From NCBI GenBank assembly GCA_002363955.1, contig DEXE01000009.1, positions 7,121-71,120 on the forward strand: a stretch of 64,000 nucleotides of DNA, in the 5' to 3' direction. Under the pieces are notes generated by a model. The model was given only the letters and a program-made list of their open reading frames with translations. It did no database searches and was not told where the DNA came from. The position numbers and the translations under genes are program-made. Of this stretch, positions 17,391 through 27,000 are shown piece by piece; position 1 is the first letter of the stretch, and every line of letters starts with the position of its first letter. The stretch comes from Methylophaga sp. UBA3192 (GTDB taxonomy: Bacteria > Pseudomonadota > Gammaproteobacteria > Nitrosococcales > Methylophagaceae).

Positions 17391-19550
17391 ATGAATCTAA
17401 AACCAAAACTCATCAGCTCGGCGATAATGTCATCGCTGATGCTGATGCCTTATGCCGTTCTGGCTGAGGAAGATGCAATTGATACAGGCAAAATGACCGT
17501 CACCGGCATTTTGCCTGATCGTCTTGAAGCCGTTCCGGGCTCATTCGATATTATTGATGAGCAATATCTCGAAGAACGCCGCCCATTATCAGTTAATGAA
17601 CAACTTAGAACTGTTCCTGGTGTAATGGTTGTTCCAGATGGCAGCATGAGCTTTGATTTAAATATAGGTATTCGTGGACAAGATCCACGTCGCAGCGCCA
17701 AAACTATGGTGATGGAAGATGGTATGCCGATTCAGTTAGCACCATATACCGATCCGGTTAATCACTATGCTACACCTTCAACAGCTGTTAGCCGAGTTGA
17801 AGTTGTTAAAGGTGCTGGCCAGATTCTTTATGGACCTCAAACACTGGGCGGTGCTGTTAACTTTGTCACTAAACCAGTACCTAGAAACGGTGAAATTGAA
17901 GGCAGTGTTACTTCTCGTTTTGGCAATCAGGATTTCCGTGGTTTACATGGAAATGTTGGGTTTGGGAACGAGGTTGGTGGCGTTATGTTTGATTTCTCGC
18001 AAATCAAAGGTGACGGCATTTTTGACGGCAGTGACTATGACATTAAGGAATATCGCTTCAAAGGTGAATTGGATATTACCGACCGCCAGACATTAGGATT
18101 GAAACTGGTTCACACTCGTGATCGTCGTAACCAGACTGAAAATTACCTCACTCGTGATGAATATGCTCGCGATCCATTCTCACATCCAACTGTAGAGCTG
18201 GATGAATGGGAACAAGATCGTGATGTGGTTCAGTTGACACATAAATTTGAAGTCAACGATAACTTCACATTACGTTCACAAGCTTATTACACCGATACCT
18301 TCCGGAATGGTTTACGTGGTAGCAACAGTGGCCGCTTAGTTGATGGTCAATGGGTTTCACGTTTACGTAACTGTGATGCGGCTAACGGTGGTGCTGGTGC
18401 CGCGAATGTAGCTGAATTAGGGAATCAGGACATTAATATTTGTGGTGGTCGACATGCTCCACGTCAATACTACACCTGGGGGGCTGAAACCCGTGCTGAT
18501 TTTGGCCATAGCTTATTTGGTCTTGAAAATGATGCGATTGTTGGTGTCCGTTATCACCAAGAAAGAGCTCATCGTCAGCAGGTTTTTGCAACCAATACCG
18601 CCCAACGTGAGGACTACGATTTAGCATTGATCGCCGGTGAAGACCGTGAAGGAGCAAGGCTCGATGCTTACGCATTGTCCTATTATGCTCAGAACACGAC
18701 ATACCTTGGCGATTGGTCAGTTACTCCGGGTTTCCGTGTGGAAGATGTTCGAACAAGAGACCGGGATGAATTGTCTTCTGATCGTGCTTCAGACAGCTAT
18801 ACTGAGTTTCTACCAAGCTTTGGTGTCGCCTGGAATGGTTTACCGGGCACAACCGTTTTTGCTGGTGTGCACAAAGGTATTTCGCCTTCTCGTGCTGATC
18901 GTGAATTCGATGCCCCTGGTGCACGCGCTGAACCAGAAGAAAGCACTCTCTATGAATTAGGTATGAGAAGCAGCTATTTCAATGGTGTTGTTATGTCGGC
19001 AACGTTGTTCCACAACGATATCGAAAACACCATCGTTGATAATGGCGCAACTTTTGATAACAGTGGTGAAAGTGAGCAACAAGGTATTGAGTTAGCTGGC
19101 CGTATTAATTTCGGTGATATCTATGGCTGGACCAACAATATCTATTTCTCAGGCGCTTACACCAACCTGTGGACTGCTGAGTATGAAAAAGCAAATGACC
19201 CTGCCAATGACGGTAACAGAATGCAATATGCTCCAGAACATCTATTAAATTTAGATCTGGGCTATGAGCATGTTAGCGGTATCGATGCCCGAATTGGTGT
19301 TCAGTACGTCAGCAAGCAGTTTGTGGATGATGAAAATACTCGTGTTGAGACCGGAAACGGTATCGAAGGTACCATCCCTGGCTATACCATCTGGAATGCT
19401 ACGGTTAATTATTACATTCCAAACACCAGTGTTACGTTGTTTGCCAGTGTCGAAAATCTGTTTGATAAAGAGTATCTGGTCAGCCGTAACGAAGGTAAGT
19501 TAGCAGGTCGTGAGCGTCTGTTCTTCGGCGGTATTACTTACGACTTTTAA
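17391..19550 (+). CDS. TonB-dependent outer-membrane receptor, substrate unknown
   Basis: The 719-residue outer-membrane transporter has a signal peptide (residues 1-25, ending AVLAEE). A TonB-box-like segment lies close to the mature start (TGKMTVTG). The plug domain (about 45-165) shows LRTVPGVMV, IRGQDPRRS, VEVVKGAGQILYGPQTLGGAVNFVTK, and a C-terminal 22-strand barrel ends in a terminal phenylalanine. It is closest in feel to the FecA branch of receptors, but no N-terminal FecA signalling domain is present and no sigma/anti-sigma genes are nearby. It imports an unknown metal chelate or other ligand. It is flanked on both sides by type 1 copper proteins. The start has a strong AGGAGAG site. 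Confidence 0.92.
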   Translation: MNLKPKLISSAIMSSLMLMPYAVLAEEDAIDTGKMTVTGILPDRLEAVPGSFDIIDEQYLEERRPLSVNEQLRTVPGVMVVPDGSMSFDLNIGIRGQDPRRSAKTMVMEDGMPIQLAPYTDPVNHYATPSTAVSRVEVVKGAGQILYGPQTLGGAVNFVTKPVPRNGEIEGSVTSRFGNQDFRGLHGNVGFGNEVGGVMFDFSQIKGDGIFDGSDYDIKEYRFKGELDITDRQTLGLKLVHTRDRRNQTENYLTRDEYARDPFSHPTVELDEWEQDRDVVQLTHKFEVNDNFTLRSQAYYTDTFRNGLRGSNSGRLVDGQWVSRLRNCDAANGGAGAANVAELGNQDINICGGRHAPRQYYTWGAETRADFGHSLFGLENDAIVGVRYHQERAHRQQVFATNTAQREDYDLALIAGEDREGARLDAYALSYYAQNTTYLGDWSVTPGFRVEDVRTRDRDELSSDRASDSYTEFLPSFGVAWNGLPGTTVFAGVHKGISPSRADREFDAPGARAEPEESTLYELGMRSSYFNGVVMSATLFHNDIENTIVDNGATFDNSGESEQQGIELAGRINFGDIYGWTNNIYFSGAYTNLWTAEYEKANDPANDGNRMQYAPEHLLNLDLGYEHVSGIDARIGVQYVSKQFVDDENTRVETGNGIEGTIPGYTIWNATVNYYIPNTSVTLFASVENLFDKEYLVSRNEGKLAGRERLFFGGITYDF

Positions 19551-19654
19551 TCAGCTTCAACGTTGACGGAGAAGGTATGCAGAACATGTTTTAAATATGT
19601 AACAAAAACAGCCATTTCTCCCAGATTTGCTGTTTCTGCATCACCATTGCCGAC

Positions 19655-19682
19655 AAGCCCGCCCTGTGCGGGCTTTTTTTTT
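19655..19682 (+). terminator. Terminator after TonB receptor
   Basis: The stem AAGCCCGC / GCGGGCTT with loop CCTGT is followed by a long T run (19674-19682), about 105 bases downstream of the receptor stop. Confidence 0.9.
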
Positions 19683-19686
19683 GCAC

Positions 19687-19714
19687 AAAAAAACCCACCT
19701 TTTCTGGTGGGTTT
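19687..19714 (-). terminator. Second hairpin, oriented to stop minus-strand transcription
   Basis: The stem AAACCCACC / GGTGGGTTT with loop TTTTCT has its A-run on the left, so it would terminate transcripts arriving on the minus strand from the right. With the preceding hairpin it insulates the receptor gene from the region downstream. Confidence 0.6.
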
Positions 19715-20136
19715 ATTGTGTTTTACAGGTATCTTTAGGGTTAGTCTTTTTGTATTTATGGTTTATCGAGATCCATCAGCATGATTTGTCTATCGGGATA
19801 TATCCTTTGAACCGCTTTTTCTGAACGTGTCACAAAAGCTTTTTAACTCGGGAGCAGGTTTCTTCATTTCCCAAGATTATCCAGAAGAACCAAGACCTGG
19901 AAAGTCATGGGAGCAGTATAAAAATCGTATGCTGCAATAACTGGAATAGGTTATTCGGTAGCTTCCAACTTTGTTTTCAATGACTTCATCGAAAATATAC
20001 TGTCGATAATTTTCATGCTCTGCCAGAACGTAACCAGACAAAAACAAACCGCTGACATCAATAAGCTGAGCTTTCACGACACCAGTACTTTATTTAAAGC
20101 TCAGACTTAATTCTCACAAAACCCGGGTCCAGGTTA
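19715..20136. other. Intergenic stretch without a supported gene
   Basis: About 420 bases hold no ORF I can support. A 66-codon minus-strand frame (19877-20077) starts at GTG without a ribosome binding site and matches nothing I know. It may be decayed coding sequence or chance. Confidence 0.5.
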
Positions 20137-20526
20137 TTAAGACTTTGAATCTCCCATTTTGCTTATGGTTTTGATAACCTCCATATAAGCTTCACCATGA
20201 TCCCGTACTGCATCTGCATCATATTTTTCAGAGGCCAGGTGCACTTCTTCAAGTGTTGCAGCTAATTTGTCCAGTTCTTCATTTATTTTGGCCAGTGCAT
20301 TTTCCAGGGTATAAGTCAGCTCATGGATTTTGGTCACATCTTCTGCCGACATCGACTCTTTTTTCAGTAATGTCTCCAATCGATCGTTGTAGCGTTTGAA
20401 GTGCGTTACCGCTTCTTCTAATGACTCGGCTGATTCGCCTTTAAAATGCTCTACCGTTTCCGCTTTCGCCATTGTGGCCACACCAAAACTCAGTGCTGCC
20501 GCTGCCAGGTAATTTATTACTTTCAT
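20137..20526 (-). CDS. Small secreted helical protein (DUF6746-like)
   Basis: This is a 129-residue protein with a clear signal peptide (residues 1-22, ending ATMAKA) and an almost entirely helical mature part with coiled-coil character (YNDRLETLLKKESMSAEDVTKIHELTYTLENALAKINEELDKLAATLEEVHLASE). The pattern fits small periplasmic proteins I recall as DUF6746; the function is unknown. I chose ATG 20526 because the signal peptide starts there, although the frame stays open to 20640 through the upstream terminator. It lacks cysteine, and the few histidines form no obvious metal site. It is separated by a terminator from the pseudoazurin gene, so it probably has its own promoter. Confidence 0.75.
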   Translation of the reverse strand: MKVINYLAAAALSFGVATMAKAETVEHFKGESAESLEEAVTHFKRYNDRLETLLKKESMSAEDVTKIHELTYTLENALAKINEELDKLAATLEEVHLASEKYDADAVRDHGEAYMEVIKTISKMGDSKS

Positions 20527-20623
20527 GTTGATACCTAAATGTAAATAAGAACCGTTAACATATACAACGATAACCAGACTTGCAAATATAATTGGATAAA
20601 CAAATACAAAACTCCAAGGCATA

Positions 20624-20656
20624 AAAAAACCTTCCGTCATTTAACGGAAGGTTTTT
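20624..20656 (-). terminator. Terminator of the pseudoazurin gene
   Basis: The stem AACCTTCCGT / ACGGAAGGTT is flanked by an A-run on the left and a T-run on the right, so it can work in both directions. It lies 24 bases after the minus-strand stop at 20680. Confidence 0.88.
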
Positions 20657-20679
20657 AACGTGTGATTCTGAATATCGGG

Positions 20680-21102
20680 TTACATTGCTTCTGCTTCCTG
20701 AATGGCTTTTCTGACTACACGCCCTAAGCCCCCGCTAGCATCAGACGCCTTGATGTCGTCCAGATTAGTCGGTTCACCTACAATCACGGCACCACCCATA
20801 CCGCTTCCGATATGCGGGGTACAGATATAAACGTAGATACCTTCTTTATCAAAAGTATGTTGATAGTTTTCACCCATTGGAGACATTATTTTTTCAGTAC
20901 CTTCTGGCACAAGACCTTCAATGGTTTCCACATTATGTGTCGGCATGTTTTCCCAACGAACGGTATCACCGGGCGCGATCTTAACGACCATAGGCTCAAA
21001 CTTCATACCTATGGCGGTAACCACATGGGTTTCCGCAAATACCGACTGAGTTATAAACAATAATGCTGCAGGAATCGTTAGAGCTAGTTTAGTTTTTGGC
21101 AT
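20680..21102 (-). CDS. Pseudoazurin-like secreted type 1 copper protein
   Basis: This 140-residue periplasmic cupredoxin has signal peptide residues 1-23 (cleavage after VFA). The copper ligands are H56, C94, H97 and M102 in THN and CTPHIGSGMGG. Pseudoazurins shuttle electrons to periplasmic reductases such as nitrite or nitrous oxide reductase, or in methylotrophs among dehydrogenases and oxidases; the partner here is unknown. By hand alignment about 60 of 93 residues match the C-terminal domain of the membrane-anchored protein at 15969-16808. A GAGGAGG ribosome binding site precedes ATG 21102. Confidence 0.9.
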   Translation of the reverse strand: MPKTKLALTIPAALLFITQSVFAETHVVTAIGMKFEPMVVKIAPGDTVRWENMPTHNVETIEGLVPEGTEKIMSPMGENYQHTFDKEGIYVYICTPHIGSGMGGAVIVGEPTNLDDIKASDASGGLGRVVRKAIQEAEAM

Positions 21103-21319
21103 AATGCCTCCTCTAAAGAAGATGTATTAAAAAACACCATCAGGGTAAATTATTAATAATATTGAACGCTTTTCTGTGTGAAAAACTCCCTAATAATATT
21201 CAGGACAACGTTTTAGCGTTAGTGTTCCTATTTGATATATATAGATTTTTTTCATTTTGATAGTGGGATGATTTCCCGGGGAGTGCATTAACCTGCGTTA
21301 ATCATTTTTGGGTCTGGCA

Positions 21320-21627
21320 TTAAGTTTCGTGTTTAAAAAAGCTACTGACCTGGAAAATGAGAAAGCCCAGCGCCGATAAAACAATGGCAATTTCGTAATG
21401 AGCATAAGCGACCGACAAGCCAATAGCACCCGTCAGCCATATACCTGCTGCACTAGCTGTACCATTTATGGATCCTGATGTATTCATAATGCCGCCGTCA
21501 CCAGAGGATAGGTTCGCATCCCAGCCCCTTTTGTCTTTTACTCACGGTTCAAGGCAATCGGAAGGCCAGCAAAAGACGATACCCAGTTGATATGAGTGAT
21601 ACCAAATCAGACCGACATTGATATCCA
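21320..21627 (-). pseudogene. MgtC/SapB family remnant
   Basis: On the minus strand, pieces of an MgtC/SapB-type membrane protein can be read in different frames. An N-terminal part gives FAGLPIALNRE and then, past an in-frame stop, KTKGAGMRTYPLVTAAL. A C-terminal part in another frame runs NGTASAAGIWLTGAIGLSVAYAHYEIAIVLSALGFLIF. Between them the middle of the family is missing. At least one stop, one frame change and an internal deletion are needed to explain this, so it is a decayed gene. MgtC-like proteins are inner-membrane proteins linked to magnesium limitation and virulence or stress. Confidence 0.65.
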
Positions 21628-21684
21628 TAAAACAACCTACTTTTGGTTAGGTTGATTTTGAACAAATAAATATAAAATGCTTAC

Positions 21685-22761
21685 TTAATCTGAAGCAATT
21701 TGTGATTTTAAACTTCGTGGCCAGGCTGTCACCAGTGCCTTGAGTAAGGTTGCCAGAGGGATAGCAAAGAAAATACCCCAAAAACCCCAAACCCCACCAA
21801 AAAACAAAACGGCCAGAATGATCGACACCGGGTGCAGATTAACCGCTTCAGAAAACAAAATGGGAACCAGCACATTGCCATCTAAGGCCTGAATAATTCC
21901 GTAAGCCACCAATACATAGGCAAACTCCTCAGTGAGACCAAAATGAAAGCCTGCAACCGCTGCAACCGGCAATGTTGCTACTGCGGCACCGATAAACGGA
22001 ATCAATACTGAAAATCCAACTAACACGGCCAGCAATGCCGAATAAGGCAAACCAAACCAGGCAAAAGTTATAAAAGCCACTGTACCCACAATAATGATTT
22101 CAACCACCTTGCCACGCACGTAGTTAGCAATCTGACCATCCATTTCATTCCAAATCCTGCTCATCAAGCCACGTTTTTCCGGCATCATTGATAAAATAAA
22201 GCCCACCAGCTTTTCTCTGTCTTTAAGCATGAAAAACACCAGAATTGGTACCAGGACCAAATAAACAATCAGACCAATCACATTGCCTAGTGAAGCTAAA
22301 GATAAAGTCAGTGCACGCTGACCGTAGATACTCAATTCTCTTGCCACCATTGAGATCCAGTTCTGAATTTCATCCGGAGTTATCAGTGTGGGATATTGCG
22401 CCTGAAGCTCATCCAGCCATTGCTGTCCGCTCGAAAGCATTCTGGGTGTTTCCAATACCAGATTAACCAGCTGATTCCATAACAATGGCATCAACAAAAA
22501 GGCCAGCGCTAACATCACACTGACAAAACCGACAAAAACGATTGCCACGGCAATCATTTGCGGCACGTGCCTCCTTGTTAGCATATTCACTACGCCCTGC
22601 AACAGAAACGCAATGATTAACGCCGTAAAAAAAGGGGCTAACATACGACCAAACCAGATGATCACAGCAAAGCCTAATACCAGTACAATCAGCATAATGA
22701 CGGCTTCTTCATCAGAAAAATATCTTTCCGCCCACTTTTTGAATACTGCTCGCAAGGTCAT
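21685..22761 (-). CDS. AI-2E family transporter / PerM-like permease
   Basis: The 358-residue inner-membrane protein has about eight hydrophobic helices in the AI-2E transporter (UPF0118, PerM/YhhT) pattern: an N-terminal pair (about 20-60), LAFLLMPLLWNQL, then a soluble stretch, and a C-terminal block with PILVFFMLKDREKL, the signature LLAVLVGFSVLIPFIGA, and ALDGNVLVPILFSEAVNLHPVSIIL. Members have been linked to autoinducer export, sodium/proton antiport or unknown substrates. It starts at ATG 22761 and is divergent from the RND operon on its right. Confidence 0.88.
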   Translation of the reverse strand: MTLRAVFKKWAERYFSDEEAVIMLIVLVLGFAVIIWFGRMLAPFFTALIIAFLLQGVVNMLTRRHVPQMIAVAIVFVGFVSVMLALAFLLMPLLWNQLVNLVLETPRMLSSGQQWLDELQAQYPTLITPDEIQNWISMVARELSIYGQRALTLSLASLGNVIGLIVYLVLVPILVFFMLKDREKLVGFILSMMPEKRGLMSRIWNEMDGQIANYVRGKVVEIIIVGTVAFITFAWFGLPYSALLAVLVGFSVLIPFIGAAVATLPVAAVAGFHFGLTEEFAYVLVAYGIIQALDGNVLVPILFSEAVNLHPVSIILAVLFFGGVWGFWGIFFAIPLATLLKALVTAWPRSLKSQIASD

Positions 22762-22911
22762 ATCTGTTTTGGTCCTGTTCAGCGTCTTAAGGTATGTCTG
22801 TTACTATTTTGGCATATCGTCATCAGACTTGTAGCGCATTAAATGCAGTCTAACATTCAAATTTGAGGAACTATCCAAGTGGATATCGTTCATTAATTGC
22901 ATTCACCAACC

Positions 22912-23997
22912 ATGCGAACCACTATGTTGAAATCATTTTCGTCAAGCAACCTGCTGGGTTGCGGGTTTATTTTTATACTATTCACTCAACCCGGCCTCGC
23001 GGCCACACCGGTAAGTGTCAGTAAGCCGATAGTATCAGAATCGACTGAAACACTGACCCTATCAGGCTCATTAACAGCTGAACGCAGGGCATTGCTGTCT
23101 CCAAGAGTTGATGGCTTAGTCAAAGAAGTTTTAGTGGATGCCGGCTTCCGGGTTAAACAGGGTGATGTTTTACTGAGACAGGATCCAGCTATCGCCAAAC
23201 AACAGCTGGAACAGGCAAGGGCTGCAACAAATGAAGCTCAGGCCAGTGCAAGTGAAGCCGAGCGATTGGTCGAAGAAGCCAAACGGCTTCGTGGAGATAA
23301 TTACATTTCGGCTACAGAGCTGGCTAATCGCGAATCCAATCTCTTATTGAGTCAAGCGGCTCTGGCAGCGGCCACGGCCATGCAAAACACCGCGGCAGAA
23401 CAGCTGAGTCGACATGAACTGCCAGCCCCCTTCAGTGGTGTTATCAGCGCCAAAATGACGGAAGCCGGTGAATGGATTAATCGAGGTGATCAAGTGCTGG
23501 AATTGGTAGCTCTGGAGCCTGTCAGACTTGATGTTAACGTGCCCCAGGAACGATTTTCTGAGATCACGACAGAAAGCCGGGTCGAAATACTGCCTGATGC
23601 ACTGCCGTCACAGAAACTCTCTGGAAAAATTACTGCTCTCGTCCCGGTCAGTAATACACAGGCCCGCTCATTTTTAGTCCGCATTGTTGTGGATTCAAAT
23701 GATGTGACTCTGTTACCCGGCACTTCTGCCAGTGCAGTAATCTATATGGGTGGGGATAAAGCAAAAGGGTATCTCATTCCTCGTGATGCAGTATTACGTC
23801 ATCCTGATGGCGGAAGAAGTGTCTTTATTATTGATGACAACAACCGGGCGCAACGCCGAACTGTGAGTGTCGGTAGTGAAAGTTCTGACGGTATCATTAT
23901 TACTGAGGGGTTAACAGCCGATGACTTAGTGGTGATTCGCGGTAATGAGGTGCTTAGCGATAACGATGAAGTTGAACTTGCCAGCGACGCCAGATAA
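22912..23997 (+). CDS. RND efflux periplasmic adaptor
   Basis: This membrane-fusion protein of about 361 residues has an N-terminal hydrophobic signal (LLGCGFIFILFTQPGLA), and whether it is lipidated is unclear. It has the lipoyl halves VDGLVKEVLVDAGFRVKQGDVLLRQD and APFSGVISAKMTEAGEWINRGD separated by a helical hairpin rich in Ala and Glu (about 105-165). Beta-barrel and membrane-proximal domains follow (TALVPVSNTQARSFLVRI, LIPRDAVLRHPDG). I chose ATG 22912; ATG 22924 gives a shorter signal. It lies 16 bases before the pump gene. Confidence 0.88.
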   Translation: MRTTMLKSFSSSNLLGCGFIFILFTQPGLAATPVSVSKPIVSESTETLTLSGSLTAERRALLSPRVDGLVKEVLVDAGFRVKQGDVLLRQDPAIAKQQLEQARAATNEAQASASEAERLVEEAKRLRGDNYISATELANRESNLLLSQAALAAATAMQNTAAEQLSRHELPAPFSGVISAKMTEAGEWINRGDQVLELVALEPVRLDVNVPQERFSEITTESRVEILPDALPSQKLSGKITALVPVSNTQARSFLVRIVVDSNDVTLLPGTSASAVIYMGGDKAKGYLIPRDAVLRHPDGGRSVFIIDDNNRAQRRTVSVGSESSDGIIITEGLTADDLVVIRGNEVLSDNDEVELASDAR

Positions 23998-24013
23998 AAG
24001 GAATTAACCCCGC

Positions 24014-27000
24014 ATGCTAGAAGCACCGATTCGTAACGCCAAACTACTTACTGTCATGGTGCTGATTGTTTGTGTTCTCGGCATCTCTGCCGCACGAATG
24101 ATCCCCGTACAGATGATTCCTGATTTGGATGTACGCACCATCAGCGTTGTGACGCAATGGCCTGGAGCAACGCCTCAGGATATTGAAAAGGAAATCCTGA
24201 TCGAGCAGGAACGCTATCTGCGTAATATTCCAAACCTTAAACGAATGGAATCGTTTGCCGAAACCGGTGTTTCATACGTTGAGCTGGATTTCCCGTTTGG
24301 CGTCGATATAAATGAAACCTTAATAGAAGTCGCCAATGCGCTAAGCCAGGTTCCCAGCTATCCGGAAAATGTCGATCAACCCAGTATCCGCAGCAGCTCG
24401 TTTTCGGAAAACGCTTTTATGTATTTTGCGGTATCCCCGCTACCAGGCAACCCGCTGAATCTTGATATCGACATGATCACCGACTTTATCGATGACAATA
24501 TTCGTACTCAGATGGAGCGTGTGCCGGGTGTTTCCGAGGTTCAGCTCCGCGGCGGCGCCGAACGACAGATGCAAATCTTTATTGATCCCGCCAAACTGGC
24601 TCAAAGAGGCTTAAGCCTTACCCAGGTGCGCGATGCCATCCGTGCCCGTAACAGCGATACCTCTGCCGGTGACCTGGATGATGGAAAAAAACGCTATTTA
24701 ATCCGAACGGTTGGCCGGTTTGATAATAAGCAGGAACTGGAAGAATTGATTCTGGCGCATCGCAACGGCACTGATATTTTCCTGAAAGATGTCGCCACGA
24801 TTAATCTGGGTCACTATGAAGTTCGTGAAGTCGCCGTGGTCAATGACGAGCGTGGCCTGACGATGGCGGTTAAGCGCGAACCGGGTTCTAATGTAATCGA
24901 TATAAAATCCGGCATGATGCAGGTGGTTGAAGAGATGCGGCGAGATTTACTGCATCCGAATGGCCTGGATTTAGTCCTGATTGGCGACGATGTTCGCTAT
25001 GTCGAATCATCAATACAGAATGTCTCTCAGAACTTGCTGCTAGGGGCATTGCTGGCCACCATCATACTTTTTTTATTCCTTCGCAGTATTCGTGGCACAT
25101 TAATCGGTTTGATGGGGATGCCGGTGTGTATTATTGCGGCATTTTTAGGGTTATTGGTTTTTGATCGTACGATCAATGTGATTTCCTTGGCCGGTATTGC
25201 CTTTGCGATAGGCATGACGGTCGACAACACGATTGTTGTACTCGAAAGCATTGAACAGGCCAGGCGCCGCGGCCTGGATAGAATTGAAGCCGCTATTACC
25301 GGTGTTCGTGAAGTGTGGACAGCGGTCCTGGCTTCCAGCATGACAACGATTCTGGTTTTTGCTCCGGTATTATTTGTTCAGGAAGAAGCCGGCCAATTGT
25401 ATTCGGATATCGCTATTGCCATTTCGGTAGCCATTCTGGCTTCAATGCTATTTGCCGTAACCGTGGTGCCCGCCGCCTGTGCTCACTTCGGCCTTGGCAA
25501 AAGTCGTGGTACTCATGAAGATTTACATCGTCGAGGCGTCATCCTCCATAGCGTCAACTGGATTACCGGTGGTTTTTTCAGACGCCTGATCACCATGCTC
25601 ATTACGGTATCAGCAACCCTGGTTGCCGCATGGCATTTAATGCCGCCGGCTGAATACCTCCCTGAAGGTGAAGAACCCAAAGCCTTTACCAGTATGATTC
25701 CCCCCCCCGGCTATAACCTCTCGGAAATGTTGCGAATCAGTGAAGAGGTCATTGAAATTCTCAGTGAGGCCAAAGGAGCTGATCCAGCCTTATTTGATCG
25801 TGGAGAAGCCCCGCTTCCATCACTTGCCTATTATTTTATTCGTACCACTCCAACCGGTTTACGCGTGCTCAGTGAGCCTACCCGAACGCAAGATATCGAA
25901 CTAATGATGAATGCGTTAACCGATTTATTTGAAAGTTATCCGGGTATGCGTGCTTTCTCAGGTCGTGGTTCAATTATTTCCAGCGATCAGGGCGGAACAC
26001 GTGCGGTCAGTCTGGATATTGCCGGTCCGGATATGGAAAACCTATACAGTACGGCAGAATTTGCGCTCAAACGAGCCGAACAGTTGTTTGAAAACCCACA
26101 GATAGATTCCATTCCTGGATCGTTATCGCTGGATCAACCATTAATTGAAATCCGGCCTCGCTGGTCGCGGTTAACCGAGGTCGGGTTTACAGCCAACGAT
26201 TTTGGTTTTTCAGTTGCAGCATTAAGTGATGGCGCTTTTGTTGATGAGTTTTTTATTGATGATGACAAAGTCGATATGTTTCTGTTCAGCACTGCAGGGC
26301 AACAACAGAATTTGTCAGGCTTAGCCGGTCTGCCCGTACTCACCCCCAATGGCGGTATTATTCCATTGAATGCTTTGGCTGATTTGGTCGAAACCGTTGA
26401 TAGTGCAACCCTTAGACGGGTTGATAGTCGCAGAACCGTCACCCTGCTGATTATTCCGCCGAGAGATGTGGCTCTGGAAACCGCAGTGAATAAAGTTCGC
26501 AACGAAATGATTCCCGCCATGCAGGCTGAAGGTGAAGTCGCCAAAGGAATTAACCTTTCTATTTCCGGCGCTTCGGATCAATTGGATGCCACAAGAGAAT
26601 CCTTATCTGAAAATCTTGTGGTGGCCGTTATACTCATCTATCTGGTTCTGGTCGCTATATTCTCACATTGGGGCTATCCATTAATTATTTTAACCACTGT
26701 GCCATTAGGCATCGCCGGAGGTATTGTCGGGTTGGTCGCCATCAATGCCTCTGGCAGCCTGTTAAACTCGTTCGGCTTACCGGCAATCATCCAACCATTC
26801 GATATGATTACTATGCTGGGCTTTGTCATCCTGCTGGGTACAGTGGTCAACAATCCGATTTTGATTGTTGAACAGGCAAGACGTAATTTGACCGACAAAG
26901 CCATATCGGTACATACGGCCGTTAATCAAGCCGTAGCAACTCGGTTGCGCCCGATATTGATGTCGACATTGACCACCATTTTTGGTCTGGCACCGTTAGT

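Noticed and set aside
19877..20077. 66-codon minus-strand ORF
   Set aside because: GTG start without a ribosome binding site, no recognised family; kept only as an unexplained stretch.
22245..22466. Plus-strand ORF opposite the AI-2E permease
   Set aside because: No signal or family; shadow of the membrane protein on the minus strand.
22562..22572. CACGTG core at GGCACGTGCC as another parS site
   Set aside because: Flanks do not match the TGTTCC...GGAACA arms.
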